DNA of 64,000 nucleotides, from positions 1,240,001-1,304,000 of the forward strand of contig NZ_CP051534.1 of the NCBI RefSeq assembly GCF_016748675.1, written 5' to 3'. Positions within the stretch are counted from its first letter, which is position 1; every line of letters begins with the position of its first letter. Position numbers and translations under genes: made by a program. Shown one piece after another: positions 61,413-64,000 of this stretch. Below the pieces are notes generated by a model, which made no database searches, was not told the origin of the DNA, and was given only the letters and a program-made list of their open reading frames with translations. This DNA comes from Helicobacter pylori. Lineage in GTDB: Bacteria > Campylobacterota > Campylobacteria > Campylobacterales > Helicobacteraceae.

Positions 61413-63807
61413 GTCAAAAATCTTTCTTTTAATGGGCTTGCTCTCCCATTCGCTCAACGCCTTAAGCCTCACTCTCACGCAAGGCAAAGAAGGGGGGGAA
61501 GATTTTTCGGTTTTAACCTTACGACACAATAAGGCGTTTTCTTGTTTTTATACCAATGAAAAACCGCCAAGCGGGATTGAAGCGTCTTTATCCATTATAC
61601 ACGCTAAACGCCCCATAGAATGCGTGATAGACTCTATCCCTAAGGAGGGCTTTACCCCTTTAGAAAACGCTTTTTTCAATATCACCTATTCTATGCGCCA
61701 ACAACAATTCATTTTACACATCAAACCCAAAGTGATGCGAAGACTCACCCTTTTTTCTTTTGATAGGGATTATAAAAAAGCGATCCCCCTTTTTGTGGAA
61801 AACGATCCTAAAGCCAAAATGTGGCAAATCATAGGCTATGATCAAAATATCCCTTTTTTGAGCGAAAAAGACAACGCTCGAAAAGGCTTGAATTTCCCCA
61901 TTGTCATTAAAGACGCTCAAACCCCTATCATTCAAGAACTAGATGTGAATAACAAACCCCTACTCACCACAAAGGGCTATGACTTAAACGCTTATTTAGA
62001 GGCTAAAAAACAAATGGATTCGCAAGCCTATTTTGACGCTTTACGCACGATTAGTCGCGCGTTTAAAAACTACCCTCAAACGATGTTTAAAAAAGATTTG
62101 TATTTATTAGAAATTATCGCATTAGGCCAATTAGGCATTAAAAAATCCTTACTCATAGATATTGGCACCAAGTGGATTAAAAATTACCCGACTGATCCTA
62201 ATATCCCTGAAGCGCTATACTATGTCGCCAAAGCTTTAGATGAAAACAACAATTACAAACAGGCCATGCGCTATTACAAACGCATTCTTTTAGAATACAA
62301 AAATTCCCGCTACGCTCCTTTAGCCCAAATGCGTTTAGCCATTGAAGCGGCTGAAGGCTCTGATTTGAGCAACGCTAACATGCTTTTTAAAGAAGCTTTT
62401 TCTAACGCTAAAGACAAAGAGAGCGCGAGTGAAATCGCGCTTAATTGGGCTGAAGCAGAGATAAACTATCAAAACTTTAATAACGCTAAATACCTCATTG
62501 ATAAGGTGGTTCAATCCAACCCTGATTATATTTCTCAACACAGCGAATCAGCCCTAGACTTGCTCAAGTTATTGAAAAAAAACCAGATGAATGCAAGTGC
62601 GATTGAGATCGCTCACTTGCTCCTTAATCAAGACGATGACTTGAAAGCTAAAGAGCAAGCGCTCTATGATTTAGGGGCGTTGTATGCAAGGATCAAGGAT
62701 TTTAAAAACGCCCACCTTTACAATCTGCAATATTTGCAAGACCATGCGGAATTGGAGCGGGCTTCTGTCGTTAGAGTGCGCGATGAAAAAGCCCTTTTTT
62801 CCATGGAAGGGAACACGCAAGAAAAAATCGCCCACTACGATAAAATCATTCAAAATTTCCCTAATTCTAATGAAGCCCAAAAAGCTTTAGAGTTGAAAGC
62901 CCAACTCTTGTTTGAAAATAAGCGCTATGCTGAAGTTTTAGGCATGCAAAAAAATTTACCCAAAGATTCTCCCTTGATCCAAAAAACGCTCAATGTCCTT
63001 GCTAAAACCCCATTAGAGGATCATCGTTGCAAAGAAGCTTTAAAATACTTATCCCAAATCACCGCCTTTGAATTTAACCCCCAAGAAGAAATCCAAGCCT
63101 TTGATTGCTTGTATTTCGCATCGCTCAAAGAAAAAGCGCAAATTATTGCCCTAAACGCTTTAAAAGCGGCTAAAACCCCTAGCGAGAAATTGGTATGGCT
63201 TTATCGTTTGGGGCGCAATTACTACCGCTTAGGGGATTTTAAAAATTCCACTCTGGCTTCTAAAGACGCTTTGATTCTCGCTCAAAACTTGAATAAAAAA
63301 GAATTCTATGATATTGCTTTTGTTTTATTTTCAGATTACATGCAAAACAATGAAAAAGGATTGGCCCTCAATTTGTATGCGTTTTTAGAAAAGCATTTCA
63401 AAGACGATAAACGCATGGCGTTGGTTTATTTTAAATTATTAGAGAATGAAAAAGACCCTAAAAGCGTCAAAATTTATGCCACAAGCTTACTCAAACTCCA
63501 AGACGCTTACAAGGATTATTCTTACACGCCCTTTGGTGAATTTGCTCTCATTGACGCTTACAGAACCACCAAAGATTATTCAAAAGCGTTAGAAACGCTA
63601 GACAAACTCTTAAACCGCAGGCTTTCTTTAGAAGATCACCAAAAAGCCTTATACTTGCAATCTAGCTTATTAGATCTAACCAATCAAAAAGCAAAGTCTA
63701 AAGCCAGTTTAGAAAAATGCGTTCAGTTAAAACAAAAAGATCAAACAAACGCATGGCAAAATTTATGCGAACAGGGTTTAAATTTATTCAAAAACAAGGA
63801 GTCATGA
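61402..63807 (+). CDS. pflA: Paralysed flagella protein PflA (TPR protein)
   Basis: 801 residues. The TTG at 61402 gives a plausible signal peptide (MWLKSKIFLLMGLLSHSLNA) and overlaps the nuoN stop; an ATG at 61432 would cut the signal short. The rest is soluble and helical with many TPR-like repeats (for example ALYYVAKALDENNNYKQAMR, YYRLGDFKNSTLASKDAL). PflA is a periplasmic motor-scaffold protein needed for rotation in Campylobacter and H. pylori. A G7 run lies at 61492-61498. Confidence 0.9.
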   Translation: MWLKSKIFLLMGLLSHSLNALSLTLTQGKEGGEDFSVLTLRHNKAFSCFYTNEKPPSGIEASLSIIHAKRPIECVIDSIPKEGFTPLENAFFNITYSMRQQQFILHIKPKVMRRLTLFSFDRDYKKAIPLFVENDPKAKMWQIIGYDQNIPFLSEKDNARKGLNFPIVIKDAQTPIIQELDVNNKPLLTTKGYDLNAYLEAKKQMDSQAYFDALRTISRAFKNYPQTMFKKDLYLLEIIALGQLGIKKSLLIDIGTKWIKNYPTDPNIPEALYYVAKALDENNNYKQAMRYYKRILLEYKNSRYAPLAQMRLAIEAAEGSDLSNANMLFKEAFSNAKDKESASEIALNWAEAEINYQNFNNAKYLIDKVVQSNPDYISQHSESALDLLKLLKKNQMNASAIEIAHLLLNQDDDLKAKEQALYDLGALYARIKDFKNAHLYNLQYLQDHAELERASVVRVRDEKALFSMEGNTQEKIAHYDKIIQNFPNSNEAQKALELKAQLLFENKRYAEVLGMQKNLPKDSPLIQKTLNVLAKTPLEDHRCKEALKYLSQITAFEFNPQEEIQAFDCLYFASLKEKAQIIALNALKAAKTPSEKLVWLYRLGRNYYRLGDFKNSTLASKDALILAQNLNKKEFYDIAFVLFSDYMQNNEKGLALNLYAFLEKHFKDDKRMALVYFKLLENEKDPKSVKIYATSLLKLQDAYKDYSYTPFGEFALIDAYRTTKDYSKALETLDKLLNRRLSLEDHQKALYLQSSLLDLTNQKAKSKASLEKCVQLKQKDQTNAWQNLCEQGLNLFKNKES

Positions 63808-63808
63808 C

Positions 63809-64000
63809 ATGGACATTAGCATTTTTAGAGAATACGATATTAGAGGCATTTACCCCACCACTTTAGACGAAAAGAGCGCCTTTAGTATCGGCGTGGAGTT
63901 GGGGAAAATCATGCGAGAATGCGATAAAAGCGTGTTTGTAGGGCATGACGCCAGGGTGCATGGGCGCTTTTTGTTTGAAGCTTTGAGCGCTGGGCTGCAA
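63809..64000 (+). CDS. Phosphomannomutase/phosphoglucomutase, N-terminal part
   Basis: The 64 visible residues start MDISIFREYDIRGIYPTTLDEKSA and contain VFVGHDARVHGRF, the N-terminal signature of alpha-D-phosphohexomutases (ManB/AlgC type). It supplies mannose-1-phosphate or glucose-1-phosphate for LPS sugars. ATG follows AAGGAGTCATGAC, one base after the pflA stop. The gene runs off the right edge; the Ser active site is outside the window. Confidence 0.93.
   Translation, partial: MDISIFREYDIRGIYPTTLDEKSAFSIGVELGKIMRECDKSVFVGHDARVHGRFLFEALSAGLQ

Noticed and set aside
1..64000. CRISPR arrays, insertion sequences, prophage, tRNA or rRNA genes
   Set aside because: I looked for spacer-repeat arrays, transposase motifs and tRNA T-arm signatures on both strands and saw none; the tandem arrays found have no spacers.

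Overview
The window is a stretch of Helicobacter pylori chromosome. The gene order matches the HP1213-HP1275 segment of strain 26695: pnp, lptD, purD, uppS, the lysC-hobA-holB-folP cluster, amiF, alaS, a bab adhesin gene, rpsF-ssb-rpsR, rnr, trpS, secG-frr-pyrE, the 14-gene nuo operon, pflA and a phosphohexomutase. Many proteins are recognisably H. pylori (BabB, HobA, AmiF, the NuoE/NuoF replacements). The DNA is AT-rich, with tight overlapping operons and simple-sequence repeats typical of the species. Identifications are from reading translations and remembered families; no database search was run.

Layout: (1) 1-7.3 kb: the tail of an unrecognised plus-strand gene, then a minus-strand operon purD - RDD membrane protein - lptD - phosphoribosyltransferase-like gene - pnp. 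(2) 7.3-9.1 kb: an accessory island with a decayed aapA-like type I toxin locus, two short paralogous genes of unknown function and an eleven-copy 16-bp tandem repeat. (3) 9.1-16.4 kb: ABC ATPase, uppS and a large D-lactate dehydrogenase-like flavoprotein on the minus strand; rhodanese, hemD, crcB and cytochrome c553 on the plus strand; hemW on the minus strand. (4) 16.5-20.6 kb: nudH/rppH, then the overlapping lysC-hobA-holB-folP operon. (5) 20.6-26.9 kb: a flagellar FlgJ-like gene behind a sigma54-type promoter, two possible small ORFs, membrane proteins, a DUF507 gene, carA, amiF and a frameshifted membrane protein gene. (6) 26.9-34.8 kb: maf, alaS, a YdcH-like gene, then the bab locus flanked by repeats, carrying a phase-OFF babB, followed by rpsR/ssb/rpsF. 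(7) 35.3-44.3 kb: a minus-strand run trpS-oppA-oppB-SH3 protein-aroE-rnr-holA, plus bioC. (8) 44.4-64 kb: plus-strand secG-frr-pyrE-RDD-sirtuin, nuoA-N, pflA and the start of the phosphohexomutase.

Most of the window is conserved housekeeping DNA. The points that deserve attention are: the CT-repeat phase switch and T20 tract of babB; the aapA relic and paralogue pair near 7.3-8.5 kb; a 33-codon ORF with a strong ribosome site and its own terminator at 21.26 kb; a PurD that has lost conserved ATP-grasp residues; a sirtuin without zinc cysteines; a perfect inverted repeat in front of amiF; and a single-base frameshift in the gene after amiF. I saw no CRISPR array, no insertion sequence, no tRNA and no rRNA.
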